DNA from: Pelosinus fermentans
Lineage (GTDB): Bacteria > Bacillota > Negativicutes > DSM-13327
Assembly: GCA_002434245.1 (NCBI GenBank)
Contig: DJJR01000050.1
Coordinates: 37,614-61,040 of the forward strand
DNA length: 23,427 bases
Reading direction: 5' to 3'
The notes beneath the pieces were generated by a model. It ran no database searches. It was given only the letters and a program-made list of their open reading frames with translations, and had not been told where the DNA came from. A program made the position numbers and the translations under genes. Of this stretch, positions 15,832-23,427 are shown one piece after another. Positions within the stretch are counted from its first letter, which is position 1; the number at the start of each line of letters is the position of its first letter.

Positions 15832-16743
15832 TTATACTGCGAAGGTTCCTCGAGACTTACTGGGAGCCGGTGATTCATCACCACTTAAAACTTCAAGAAT
15901 ACGTTCTAAATCTTCAGATGAAGAAAATTCGATTTCAATTTTGCTCTTGAATTTTCCTTCTTTAATTTTCACTTGTGTACCTAATATCATCTTAAGTCGA
16001 TCTTCAGCTTCTGTCACAAAAAAATTTTTCTCTTCTACATTCTTCGGTTGTTGTTTTGCTGGTTTCTTTTTATCCGCTATTCGTTTGACTAATTCTTCTG
16101 CATCCCTTGCTGACAAATCATTTTCAATAATGATTTCCGCTGCTTCTATTTGAAGTTCGAGGGTTTCTAAGGCTAACAGGGGTCTGGACTGTCCCATGGA
16201 TAATGTTCCACGTGAAACATAATCTTGTACCTTGGGATGTAAATTCAATAAACGCACCATATTCGCGATTACAGAACGACTGCGACCAATTTTTTTTGCC
16301 ACTTCTTCTTGAGTTAAACGAAACTCATCCATTAAACGACGATAGGCAAGAGCTTCTTCAATGGCATTTAAATCTTCTCTTTGTATATTTTCAATTAAGG
16401 AGATTTCCGTCATTTCTCTATCTGTATAATCTTTAATAATAACAGGGATCTCTTTCAGACCTGCTTGCTGAGAAGCACGCAACCGCCGCTCACCAGCTAC
16501 TAATTCATAAATATTATTACTCTTTCGTACTACAAGGGGTTGCAATACGCCATATTGACTAATAGAAGATACTAATTCGAGCAATGCAGTTTCATCAAAG
16601 ACCCGGCGTGGCTGAAATTTATTAGGAACAATTTCTGAAATGGATACATTCTTTATAAGAGACTCTGCATCTACTCCTTTTGAACTAGAAAACAAGGCAT
16701 CCAATCCCCGTCCTAGTCCTCTCTGAGAATTATTATTCATCAT
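15832..16743 (-). CDS. parB: Chromosome partitioning protein ParB (Spo0J)
   Basis: ParB binds parS and forms the partition complex that ParA moves; it also loads SMC in related bacteria. The 303-aa protein starts with the conserved GLGRGLDALFSS (9-20), which stimulates ParA. It contains the CTP-binding motifs GERRLRA (84-90) and ENIQREDL (118-125), a helix-turn-helix (about 143-165) that reads parS, and a C-terminal dimerisation domain with a charged linker. Translation likely starts at ATG 16743 or the adjacent ATG 16740; GAGG sits six or nine bases before. The start overlaps the parA stop, showing translational coupling. The gene itself contains a second parS. Confidence 0.96.
   Translation of the reverse strand: MMNNNSQRGLGRGLDALFSSSKGVDAESLIKNVSISEIVPNKFQPRRVFDETALLELVSSISQYGVLQPLVVRKSNNIYELVAGERRLRASQQAGLKEIPVIIKDYTDREMTEISLIENIQREDLNAIEEALAYRRLMDEFRLTQEEVAKKIGRSRSVIANMVRLLNLHPKVQDYVSRGTLSMGQSRPLLALETLELQIEAAEIIIENDLSARDAEELVKRIADKKKPAKQQPKNVEEKNFFVTEAEDRLKMILGTQVKIKEGKFKSKIEIEFSSSEDLERILEVLSGDESPAPSKSRGTFAV
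16204..16219. promoter_or_regulatory. parS: parS site 2, inside parB
   Basis: TGTTCCACGTGAAACA is identical to the canonical Bacillus-type parS. It lies within the parB coding region, about 400 bp from site 1. Bacterial parS sites are commonly found inside or next to parB and cluster near the replication origin. Confidence 0.95.
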
Positions 16744-17494
16744 CAATCACCTCTTTAGCTAAATCTGTATACACTTCTGCCCCTTTAGATTTAGGATCAT
16801 ATCGAGTGATAGGCTGTCCATGGCTAGGAGCTTCACTAAGACGAACATTCCGGGGAATAATCGTTTGGTATACCTTATGCCGAAAATGATTTTTCACTTC
16901 ATCTACTACTTGAATCGACAAGTTTGTCCTGGCGTCAAACATTGTCAGAACTACCCCTTCCAAAGACAAGGCCGGATTTAGATTCTTCTGAACGAGGGTA
17001 ATTGTATTCATCAGCTGGGATAACCCTTCCAATGCATAAAACTCACATTGAATTGGTACTAAGACGGAATTAGCTGCGGTTAATGAATTAATAGTCAATA
17101 ACCCTAAGGAAGGAGGGCAATCAATAATAACATAATCATAACTGTATTTCACTTTATCTAGTACCCTTTTTAGCTTCGTTTCTCGAGACATAATGGATAC
17201 CAACTCGATTTCCGCTCCTGCCAGCTGAATCGTAGCGGGCAGGAGCATTAAATTTTCAACTTTAGTTTGTAGAATAACACCTTCGATCGGTACATCATTA
17301 ACTAATACGTCATAAACAGACTGTTTAATCTTTGTTTTATCAAAACCAAATCCACTTGTAGAGTTTCCTTGTGGATCAAGATCCACTAATAATACCCTTT
17401 TCCCTAAATCAGCCAAACATGCACTTAAATTAACAGAAGTTGTTGTCTTTCCAACACCCCCTTTTTGGTTGGCAATTGCAATTACCTTCACCAA
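16733..17494 (-). CDS. parA: Chromosome partitioning ATPase ParA (Soj)
   Basis: The 253-aa ATPase is of the ParA/MinD type. The deviant Walker A KGGVGKTT spans residues 11-18, the Walker A' region reads LLVDLDPQGNST (about 36-47), and Walker B reads VIIDCPPSLGLL. It binds DNA non-specifically in its ATP dimer form and drives movement of ParB-parS complexes. In spore formers it also affects replication initiation. I start at TTG 17494, giving MVKVIAIANQKGG, which aligns with the N-terminus of Soj and lies eight bases from GGGG. GTG at 17491 or 17503 are alternatives. It is first in a two-gene operon and overlaps parB. Confidence 0.94.
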   Translation of the reverse strand: MVKVIAIANQKGGVGKTTTSVNLSACLADLGKRVLLVDLDPQGNSTSGFGFDKTKIKQSVYDVLVNDVPIEGVILQTKVENLMLLPATIQLAGAEIELVSIMSRETKLKRVLDKVKYSYDYVIIDCPPSLGLLTINSLTAANSVLVPIQCEFYALEGLSQLMNTITLVQKNLNPALSLEGVVLTMFDARTNLSIQVVDEVKNHFRHKVYQTIIPRNVRLSEAPSHGQPITRYDPKSKGAEVYTDLAKEVIDDE

Positions 17495-17529
17495 GTAGTT
17501 CACCCCATATTCTCATTCATATTTTAAGA

Positions 17530-17580
17530 AAGACTAAGGCACATGCCAGGTCTTTAGAATCCAGGACAAGCCTTAGTCTT
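17530..17580. repeat. Inverted repeat in the parA leader
   Basis: AAGACTAAGGC (17530-17540) and GCCTTAGTCTT (17570-17580) form a perfect 11-bp stem across 29 bases that contain two direct CCAGG units. It lies about 35 bp upstream of the parA start. It has no clear U-tract on either side, so it may be a 5' leader hairpin or an operator rather than a terminator. The remaining sequence to 17721 shows no gene. Confidence 0.55.
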
Positions 17581-17721
17581 CTACTTACAAACTGTCCTCT
17601 CGATTCTAATTTCTATAAGCTAATTCATTCCACACTCTAGAGACTATCTCCTGCCAAAAATAGCAGACAGCCTCCGTAAATATACCATTATTTAACCAAT
17701 TTCATAATTATTTAAAAAACA

Positions 17722-17750
17722 TTGACAATCAGTCCATTTTATATTATCAT
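17722..17750 (+). promoter_or_regulatory. Sigma-A promoter of the methionine operon
   Basis: TTGACA (17722-17727), a 17-base spacer and TATCAT (17745-17750) stand just before the riboswitch. Transcription would start near 17757, about 14 bases before the first pairing helix of the S-box. Confidence 0.78.
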
Positions 17751-17770
17751 AAATTCCAATTTAATAAATA

Positions 17771-17874
17771 CTCTTATCTAGAGTGGTCGAGGGACTGGCC
17801 CTATGACACCCAGCAACCGGCAGCAATGCAAATGGTGCTAAATCCAGCAGAATTCACGTTCTGAAAGATAAGAG
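17771..17874 (+). ncRNA. SAM-I (S-box) riboswitch aptamer
   Basis: The RNA binds S-adenosylmethionine and switches off the downstream genes. Helix P1 is CTCTTATCT (17771-17779) with AGATAAGAG (17866-17874). The core follows the S-box consensus: AGAGTGGTCGAGGGACTGGCCC, then CTATGACACCCAGCAACC, then a P3 arm and P4. The position directly before metF and metH is the standard S-box context. Confidence 0.97.
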
Positions 17875-17926
17875 GAAAGAACGGATGATAAAACAGCCTC
17901 TTTCCTCAAAGGAAAGAGGCTGTTTT
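17872..17926 (+). terminator. S-box terminator with competing antiterminator
   Basis: The terminator stem is 17890-17905 with 17911-17926 over the loop TCAAA, ending in a T-rich run. An antiterminator can form between GAGGAAAGA (17872-17880) and TCTTTCCTC (17899-17907). The antiterminator uses the last three bases of the P1 3' strand and most of the terminator 5' arm. SAM binding stabilises P1 and therefore favours termination. Confidence 0.93.
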
Positions 17927-17978
17927 ATTCATTGATTTTTTATTCAAACTAATAAATTATAATAATGTGAGGTTATTT

Positions 17979-18845
17979 ATGAAACTTTCTGATCGATTTA
18001 ATAAAGGAAAAACCCTTGTATCTTTTGAAATTTTTCCACCAAAACAAACTGTCACCTTAGAATCTATTTTTAAAACAACAGAGGGCTTACAAACCCTCAA
18101 TCCTGATTTTACTAGTATTACCTATGGAGCTGGAGGCAGTGCTTCAGACCGCACTATTGAAACGGCAGATAAAATTAAAAATACGTATGGTGTCGAGGCT
18201 TTAGCTCATTTAACTTGCATCAACTCCCACAAAGATGATATTGATCTAATGTTAAATCAACTGCAAGCTCATAATATTGAAAATATATTAGCTATGCGAG
18301 GCGATTATCCAATACATAAAAACAATGATAAAGGAAGAGAAAATACCTATCAATATGCAAAAGATTTAATCACCCATATTAAATCCAATCATGATTTTTG
18401 CATTGCTGCTGCTGCTTATCCAGAAGGACATCCAGAGTGCCCTGATTTGAATACAGATCTTCTTCACCTAAAAGAAAAGGTAAATAGCGGCACAGATTTT
18501 CTAATTACACAAATGTTTTTTGATAATGCTATCCTTTATGATTTTCTTGACCGAATAAAACAAGTCAATATCACAATCCCTGTCAGTGCCGGAATCATGC
18601 CATTACTAAATAACAAACAAGTAGGCAGGATTAAAGGATTATGCGGTGCTTCTATCCCTAAAACCCTGCAAACTATCATTCAGAAATATGAACATTCACC
18701 CTTAGATTTTGAAAAAGCAGGAATTGAATATGCTTGCAGCCAAATTACAGATTTGGTAGCAAATCAGGTAGATGGTATACATCTATATACAATGAACAAA
18801 CTAGAACAATCAAAAACCATTATTCAACAAACAAATTTGCGTTAA
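17979..18845 (+). CDS. metF: 5,10-methylenetetrahydrofolate reductase
   Basis: The enzyme reduces methylene-THF to methyl-THF, the methyl donor for methionine synthase and, in acetogens, for the Wood-Ljungdahl pathway. The 288-aa length and motifs fit the MetF family: FEIFPPK near the N-terminus, FTSITYGAGGS, a barrel with NILAMRGDYP, FLITQMFFDN and SAGIMPLLN. The ATG at 17979 has GAGG six bases before it, better than the upstream GTG. It is the first gene after the S-box terminator, 48 bp before the reactivation protein gene. This context marks it as the methionine-dedicated copy. No MetV-type zinc partner is adjacent. Confidence 0.95.
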   Translation: MKLSDRFNKGKTLVSFEIFPPKQTVTLESIFKTTEGLQTLNPDFTSITYGAGGSASDRTIETADKIKNTYGVEALAHLTCINSHKDDIDLMLNQLQAHNIENILAMRGDYPIHKNNDKGRENTYQYAKDLITHIKSNHDFCIAAAAYPEGHPECPDLNTDLLHLKEKVNSGTDFLITQMFFDNAILYDFLDRIKQVNITIPVSAGIMPLLNNKQVGRIKGLCGASIPKTLQTIIQKYEHSPLDFEKAGIEYACSQITDLVANQVDGIHLYTMNKLEQSKTIIQQTNLR

Positions 18846-18893
18846 ATATTGCTTATACTTAAAAAGTCTTGATGCAATTAAAGGAGGGATACT

Positions 18894-19574
18894 GTGCCAA
18901 TTTACAATCCAACAATCCAAACGCTAGATATGAGTGAATTAAAACGTTATTCCGGTCTTACGAAATGTACTGAATTCCCCCAGCACTTACTTGATCAGGC
19001 TTGTACAGAAGCACAGATCATCTCCCAACCAAAAGCAAGCTGGCAGATCTATGATTATGATGCCGATTCTTCTACAATTATGAGCCCTGAGCCTTTATCG
19101 CTTCCTCCAACCGTTATTAGTAAACACCTGGCAAACTCTTTAAAAGTTGCCGTTATCGCAGTTACCATAGGACCTGACCTAGAGGAGCTCGTAAGTGAGT
19201 ACTTCAGCAAAAATGAATATACCTTAGGCTTGTTATTAGATGCAGCAGGCACAACGGCCGTAGAACTGGCTGCCGATCAAGCTTGTGAGCTTATTAAGCA
19301 GGACGCAAATAAGCAAGGATATACCACTCTATTCCGTTTTAGCCCAGGCTATGGACAATGGGATATTAGAGTTCAGCCTCAAATCTTAACGTTAGCACAT
19401 GGAGATGAAATTAATATAACAGCCACTTCAGCATGTATGCTTCTCCCTCGCAAATCCATTACAGCAGTGATTGGGTTAACACCTACTGTACCAAACCTCC
19501 CCCATAAAGAAACAATCGAAGGTTCTAAATGTGATCAATGCCAGCAAATAAATTGTCTATCTAGAAAGGATTGA
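18894..19574 (+). CDS. Methionine synthase reactivation protein (stand-alone MetH activation domain)
   Basis: This 226-aa protein corresponds to the C-terminal activation domain of full-length MetH. That domain uses SAM and an electron donor to re-methylate oxidised cob(II)alamin. The signature is RFSPGYGQWDIRVQPQI, similar to the SAM-binding RxxPGYxxxP region, then MLLPRKSITAVIGL, then a C-terminal CDQCQQINCLSR tail. That tail carries the three-Cys arrangement found in split versions such as Thermotoga. It starts at GTG 18894 with AAAGGAGG upstream. The metH gene begins four bases after its stop, so both are translated together in a fixed ratio. Confidence 0.9.
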   Translation: MPIYNPTIQTLDMSELKRYSGLTKCTEFPQHLLDQACTEAQIISQPKASWQIYDYDADSSTIMSPEPLSLPPTVISKHLANSLKVAVIAVTIGPDLEELVSEYFSKNEYTLGLLLDAAGTTAVELAADQACELIKQDANKQGYTTLFRFSPGYGQWDIRVQPQILTLAHGDEINITATSACMLLPRKSITAVIGLTPTVPNLPHKETIEGSKCDQCQQINCLSRKD

Positions 19575-19578
19575 AATT

Positions 19579-21966
19579 ATGATATATATTTTTGACGGTG
19601 CCATGGGAACGATGTTACAAAATGCAGGATTACCACCGGGTTATTGTCCTGAATTATGGAATCAAGAGCAGCCATCCGTAATCACAGCTATACATAAAAG
19701 TTATATTGATAGCGGATCGGATATTATTGAAACAAATACCTTTGGAGCAAATCGGATAAAATTAACCCATTATGGCTTAGAAGAAAAGGTCGCTTTGCTT
19801 AATACTGCCGCTGTTCAGGCAGCTCGAGCTGCCTGTGGTCCTGATACCAAGATAGCAGGTTCTGTAGGTCCTACAGGTAAATTAACTGTTCCTTTAGGAG
19901 ATTTATCCTTCGATGACGCTTACAACGTTTTTTTTGAGCAAATCTCTGCCTTAGATCAAGCTGGCGTAGATATGATTCTAATTGAAACGATTATTGATAT
20001 TCAAGAAATGCGTGCAGCCCTACTTGCAGCAAAAGCTGCTTCTAAAAAACCTGTTATTTGTCAAATGTCCTTTGGTGCTGATGAAAGAACTGTAACTGGT
20101 ACTGATCCCGTAACGGCAACAATCATTTTAGAGGCAATGGGTGCTGATATCATTGGGGTAAATTGTTCCTTAGGTCCTGCACAATTACTGCCAATTGTAG
20201 AGAAAATAGCACAGACTACAAATTGTCCAATCAGTGTTCAAGCCAATGCAGGAATGCCCAGCCTAATCAATAAACAAACTGTATTTCCCATGCAGCCTGA
20301 GGAAATGGGACTTTGGGCTAAAAAATTAGTTGCTGCAGGTGCCCGTTATGTTGGCGGCTGCTGCGGCACTACCCCCCAGCATATTAAATCGATACATCAA
20401 GCCGTAAAACATCTCGCCCTATCGGATTTACCCACTGTTCAATCAGCGAAAAAGTCTACTGCCTTAACCAGCCGCAGTAAAACTATTTACCTCGGTGCTG
20501 ATCATCCCACGGTCATGATTGGCGAGCGGATTAATCCTACAGGCCGCAAACAATTAGCTGCCGATATTGCCTCGGGACAATTTATTTCCGTAAAAAAAGA
20601 AGCCTTGTCTCAAGTCCGTGCAGGCGCGCAGCTTCTAGACGTAAATATGGGTGTTCCGGGAATTGACCAGGCCAAGGCTATGCAGTATGCAATTCAAGAG
20701 TTATCAATGCTGGTAGATGTTCCTTTGGTGATTGATACAACCGATGTAAATGCGTTAGAAGCAGGCTTGAAGGCGTATCCTGGCAGGGCGCTGATTAACT
20801 CAGTAAGTGCAGAGCCAGAACGTTTAGAGTTTTTTTTGCCTCTGGCCAAAAAATATGGAGCTGCTATCCTTTGTTTGCCGATTAGTCCAGCTGGAGTGCC
20901 TAAAACCGCACAAGATCGGTTAGTAGTAATACAAGAAATTATTCATAAAGCATTTGAAGCGGGTCTCAAACCCGGGGATTTTGTACTAGATGCTCTCATC
21001 CTAACAGCTGCGGCAGATGCCAGGGCTGGTCTTGAAGCCCTGGCCACATTGAAATTGTATCGCCAGCACTTTGGTTACCCAACTACAATGGGTCTTAGTA
21101 ATATTTCTTTTGGACTGCCCAGGCGAGATATTATTAATGCAACCTTTTGTGCAATGGCTTTAGATGCCGGACTTGATGCGCCCATTCTAAATCCGTATGA
21201 TCCTCTCATGCAGCAAACCTTAGCAGCTTCCGCTTTGCTTTTAGGGGATGATCCCAGCGGCAGATCCTATAGCGTAAATTATGCCCCTATTAGTCAATCC
21301 GAAGAAAGAGCTGCCCCTCTTACACCTAAAAACATTATCGAACAAATCCATCTTGCCATTGTCTCTGGAGAAAAAGAAGCAGTTGTTCCTTTAGTAGAGC
21401 AGGCATTAAGAGAAGGACATAATTCCATTGCTATTAGTGAGCAAGCATTAACAACGGCTATGAATAAAGTTGGTATCGCTTTTGGCAATGGACAATGTTT
21501 TCTGCCCCAAGTATTATTAGCCGCCGAAAGCATGCGCGCTGCCTTTCTTACAATAAAAAAAGAATTGCCGGCTCATGCAGCAACAAGTTTAGGTACTATC
21601 ATCTTAGCTACTGTCAAAGGTGATATTCATGATTTAGGAAAAAATATTGTAGCTGCCTTACTAGAAAATAACGGTTTTACCGTAATTGACTTAGGAAAAG
21701 ATATTTCTCCCGAAACGATTGTGGAAAAAGCGCTAGAGCATAAAGCTGATATTGTGGGCCTATGCGCCCTTATGACGACTACAATGCCGCAAATTGACCA
21801 CACCATTGCAGCGTTAAAAGCTGCAGGATGTTCTGCTCAAACCATCGTCGGCGGAGCTGTGCTAACCCAGGAATATGCAAATCAAGCAAATGCAGATTCT
21901 TATGCAGCTAATGGTGTTGATGCTGTGACAATTGCCAAAGGTTTTATGGCTGATAAAACACATTAA
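19579..21966 (+). CDS. metH: Cobalamin-dependent methionine synthase lacking the reactivation domain
   Basis: The enzyme transfers the methyl group from methyl-THF through cobalamin to homocysteine. At 795 aa it is about two thirds of E. coli MetH. The homocysteine domain (1-290) begins FDGAMGTMLQ and has zinc ligands C196 in VNCSLGP and C261, C262 in GGCCGTTP. The pterin domain begins around MIGERINPTGRK (313-324). A helical cap and the B12-binding domain (about 590-795) follow, with the cobalt-ligand motif DIHDLG (D682, H684, G687) and a late IVGGAVL segment. The activation domain is encoded by the gene just upstream. This split layout is common in Clostridia and Thermotogae. The ribosome site is AAAGGA. 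Confidence 0.95.
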   Translation: MIYIFDGAMGTMLQNAGLPPGYCPELWNQEQPSVITAIHKSYIDSGSDIIETNTFGANRIKLTHYGLEEKVALLNTAAVQAARAACGPDTKIAGSVGPTGKLTVPLGDLSFDDAYNVFFEQISALDQAGVDMILIETIIDIQEMRAALLAAKAASKKPVICQMSFGADERTVTGTDPVTATIILEAMGADIIGVNCSLGPAQLLPIVEKIAQTTNCPISVQANAGMPSLINKQTVFPMQPEEMGLWAKKLVAAGARYVGGCCGTTPQHIKSIHQAVKHLALSDLPTVQSAKKSTALTSRSKTIYLGADHPTVMIGERINPTGRKQLAADIASGQFISVKKEALSQVRAGAQLLDVNMGVPGIDQAKAMQYAIQELSMLVDVPLVIDTTDVNALEAGLKAYPGRALINSVSAEPERLEFFLPLAKKYGAAILCLPISPAGVPKTAQDRLVVIQEIIHKAFEAGLKPGDFVLDALILTAAADARAGLEALATLKLYRQHFGYPTTMGLSNISFGLPRRDIINATFCAMALDAGLDAPILNPYDPLMQQTLAASALLLGDDPSGRSYSVNYAPISQSEERAAPLTPKNIIEQIHLAIVSGEKEAVVPLVEQALREGHNSIAISEQALTTAMNKVGIAFGNGQCFLPQVLLAAESMRAAFLTIKKELPAHAATSLGTIILATVKGDIHDLGKNIVAALLENNGFTVIDLGKDISPETIVEKALEHKADIVGLCALMTTTMPQIDHTIAALKAAGCSAQTIVGGAVLTQEYANQANADSYAANGVDAVTIAKGFMADKTH

Positions 21967-21992
21967 CATATACTCTTTATCCCATTATCGAT

Positions 21993-22045
21993 AAATTAAC
22001 TTATATGAAACAGCTTTTGCTAATTTCATATAAGTTAATTTTTTT
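21993..22045 (+). terminator. Terminator of the methionine operon
   Basis: A perfect 18-bp stem (21993-22010 with 22024-22041) over a 13-base loop ends in seven T (22039-22045). It lies about 27 bases after the metH stop. Confidence 0.92.
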
Positions 22046-22152
22046 ATCAGAAAGGCAGGATTTATGACAAATTATATGGAATTTTAAATAAATATGTCAA
22101 TTTTTATTTACATTTTTTATATACATTATTAAATGATAGGTGGTAAAAAGGA

Positions 22153-23427
22153 ATGGATAAAGAGGGAATAATGAGTGAAGCAGCGATTGACGAACTACTG
22201 GCTGTTGCTAATAAAGAATTATTCGCTCCAGAATCAGCTTCTGCTAACAGCGAAATTGACCAGCTATCAGCAAGTGAAGAAAATGTGTCTCAAGGAATAC
22301 CTCCCACAAAAAAAACATCTTTTTTAACACAGCTGTTACAAGAGTCTCAAATAAAAAGAAAATTAGCTGCTGTTCTTTTGCTATTATGTGTCTGCATCCT
22401 GACAGGAGGATATGTCGGCTATCAAAAAGCACTGCAAACAATAGAGGCACCTCTTCCTCTCGATAAAATAATTCAGCAGGGAATTACTTTCGAAGGGAAA
22501 AATCTCATTACGTATGCAGGGCGTGGTGATAAACCAATTGTCCTCGCTTTTCTTGATGCAGGTATGGACATTAATACAACGCGAAATACTGATGGATGGA
22601 CAGCTTTAACAGCGGCCTCTTTTTATAAAAAGCCCGAGATGGTTAAGCTGCTGCTGGAAAAGCAGGCACTTGTTGATATCCAAGACAGATCTGGCAGGAC
22701 TCCTTTACTATATGCTGCTGCGATGGGAACGGAAGAAATTACGACTCTGTTACTAGAGGCAGGAGCGAATCCCAATACCCAAGATAAAAACGGACGGACT
22801 GCACTAATGGAGGCCTACTCCAAACAAGAAGCAAAAATTGCCGAAATCCTCAAAAGTGCTGGTGCGGATCCTACACTTCCTGCTATAGTACGAGAAGAAG
22901 ATATACCAGATGCTCCAATATCTCAAATGAAAAAGGTACCTCAAACCGCCTCTTCCATGATTCCCGATGAGGTTCGCATGATAGTCAGCAAAGCTGGCCT
23001 GATACCAATTGGTATGCCCTTGGAAGATGTAAAGAAATTATATCCGGCTCTTACTCTGAATGAAATGTATATTGATGGCAGCAAAAAAATCCTTGCAAGT
23101 ATCTATTTAGAAAACAACAGTGATCCCTCCCTAGTATTAGAACTTTCAAGTGGAAAATCCCAATTAGTATCGATTATAAACGTCTATGATTCCAGATTCA
23201 AAACTGATAAAGGCATTACCCTCCACTCTACGGTTGGCGATATACGAAATCAATATTCAATAAGTGAGATTCGAGTCATTGAACATTCCTTGTACCTTCT
23301 CGTTAAAAGTACGAAAATGCTATTCGAACTGGATATCAACGATCCTATGATACCAATTAACTGGACGGAAAGTGGCAGCCCTAATTCCATACCTTCTAAT
23401 ACAAAAATAAAACGAGTTATAATGTAT
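22153..23427 (+). CDS. Membrane-anchored ankyrin-repeat protein (partial, runs off the window)
   Basis: The frame stays open from ATG 22153 to the edge, 425 codons, so the 3' end is missing. The start has AGGTGG nine bases upstream; ATG 22171, preceded by AGAGGG, is an alternative. The residues comprise an acidic N-terminus (1-65), one membrane helix (about 71-90), and three to four ankyrin repeats (117-241: LITYAGRGDKPIVLAFLDAG, DGWTALTAASFYKKPEMVKLL, SGRTPLLYAAAMGTEEITTLL, NGRTALMEAYSKQEAKIAEIL). A Pro/Gln-containing linker follows, then a region of unknown type (about 275-425). The helix order suggests that the repeats are outside the membrane, but topology is not certain. The C-terminal region has two similar turns, GMPLEDVKKLYP and GITLHSTVGDIRNQY, typical of small beta modules in secreted proteins. 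No partner gene is visible. Confidence 0.82.
   Translation, partial: MDKEGIMSEAAIDELLAVANKELFAPESASANSEIDQLSASEENVSQGIPPTKKTSFLTQLLQESQIKRKLAAVLLLLCVCILTGGYVGYQKALQTIEAPLPLDKIIQQGITFEGKNLITYAGRGDKPIVLAFLDAGMDINTTRNTDGWTALTAASFYKKPEMVKLLLEKQALVDIQDRSGRTPLLYAAAMGTEEITTLLLEAGANPNTQDKNGRTALMEAYSKQEAKIAEILKSAGADPTLPAIVREEDIPDAPISQMKKVPQTASSMIPDEVRMIVSKAGLIPIGMPLEDVKKLYPALTLNEMYIDGSKKILASIYLENNSDPSLVLELSSGKSQLVSIINVYDSRFKTDKGITLHSTVGDIRNQYSISEIRVIEHSLYLLVKSTKMLFELDINDPMIPINWTESGSPNSIPSNTKIKRVIMY

Noticed and set aside
1..23427. CRISPR arrays, tRNA or rRNA genes, transposases, phage genes
   Set aside because: I saw no evenly spaced repeats, cloverleaf sequences, rRNA segments or transposase/integrase motifs on reading both strands.

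Overview
The window reads as chromosomal DNA from a low-GC, anaerobic, spore-forming Firmicute. The gene set and protein style suggest the Negativicutes (Sporomusa/Pelosinus type), but that placement is inference. Pointers are the YyaC germination-protease relative, the [FeFe]-hydrogenase maturase HydF, the split corrinoid methionine synthase, ParA/ParB with two consensus parS sites, strong Shine-Dalgarno sequences, and RNA-based control by S-box and ykkC-type riboswitches. No insertion sequence, prophage, CRISPR array, rRNA or tRNA was seen. Nearly all the minus strand from position 1 to 17.5 kb is coding; the plus strand carries yyaC and everything after 17.7 kb.

Left part (1-3.6 kb, minus strand): a branched-chain amino-acid type ABC binding lipoprotein behind a perfect consensus promoter, then a nitrilase-family amidase downstream of a membrane diguanylate cyclase, probably as one transcript.

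Glutamate synthase region (3.7-9.2 kb, minus strand): three tightly packed genes encode a dissociated, archaeal-style glutamate synthase. They are a class II glutaminase, a ferredoxin/FMN synthase subunit, and a fusion of the GXGXG beta-helix with the flavin-dependent small subunit plus C-terminal Fe-S clusters. A perfect TTGACA-17-TATAAT promoter drives a leader of about 340 nt. That leader contains a ykkC-family riboswitch, most likely the ppGpp-sensing subtype, and a terminator that competes with the aptamer. A strong hairpin at 3688-3728 ends the operon.

Middle (9.6-11.3 kb): yyaC on the plus strand converges on a YkuS-family small protein and a fuculose-phosphate-aldolase-like class II aldolase. 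Two terminator hairpins lie between them.

Cell-envelope and chromosome block (11.5-17.5 kb, minus strand): parA-parB, hydF, then DUF554 - DUF4446 - M23 peptidase - bactofilin. One parS lies inside parB. A second parS forms the centre of a perfect 48-bp palindrome that also looks like the parB terminator. Two parS sites beside parAB suggest that oriC is near.

Methionine block (17.7-22.05 kb, plus strand): an S-box (SAM-I) riboswitch with visible terminator and antiterminator controls metF, a stand-alone MetH reactivation protein, and a MetH that lacks its own reactivation domain. Together these make the methyl branch of methionine synthesis, repressed by SAM. The right edge holds the first 425 codons of a membrane-anchored ankyrin-repeat protein that runs out of the window.

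I found no clearly new multi-gene system. The most interesting items are the ykkC/ppGpp-type leader on glutamate synthase, the glutamate synthase subunit fusion, the parS-terminator palindrome, and the ankyrin protein with an unrecognised C-terminal region.
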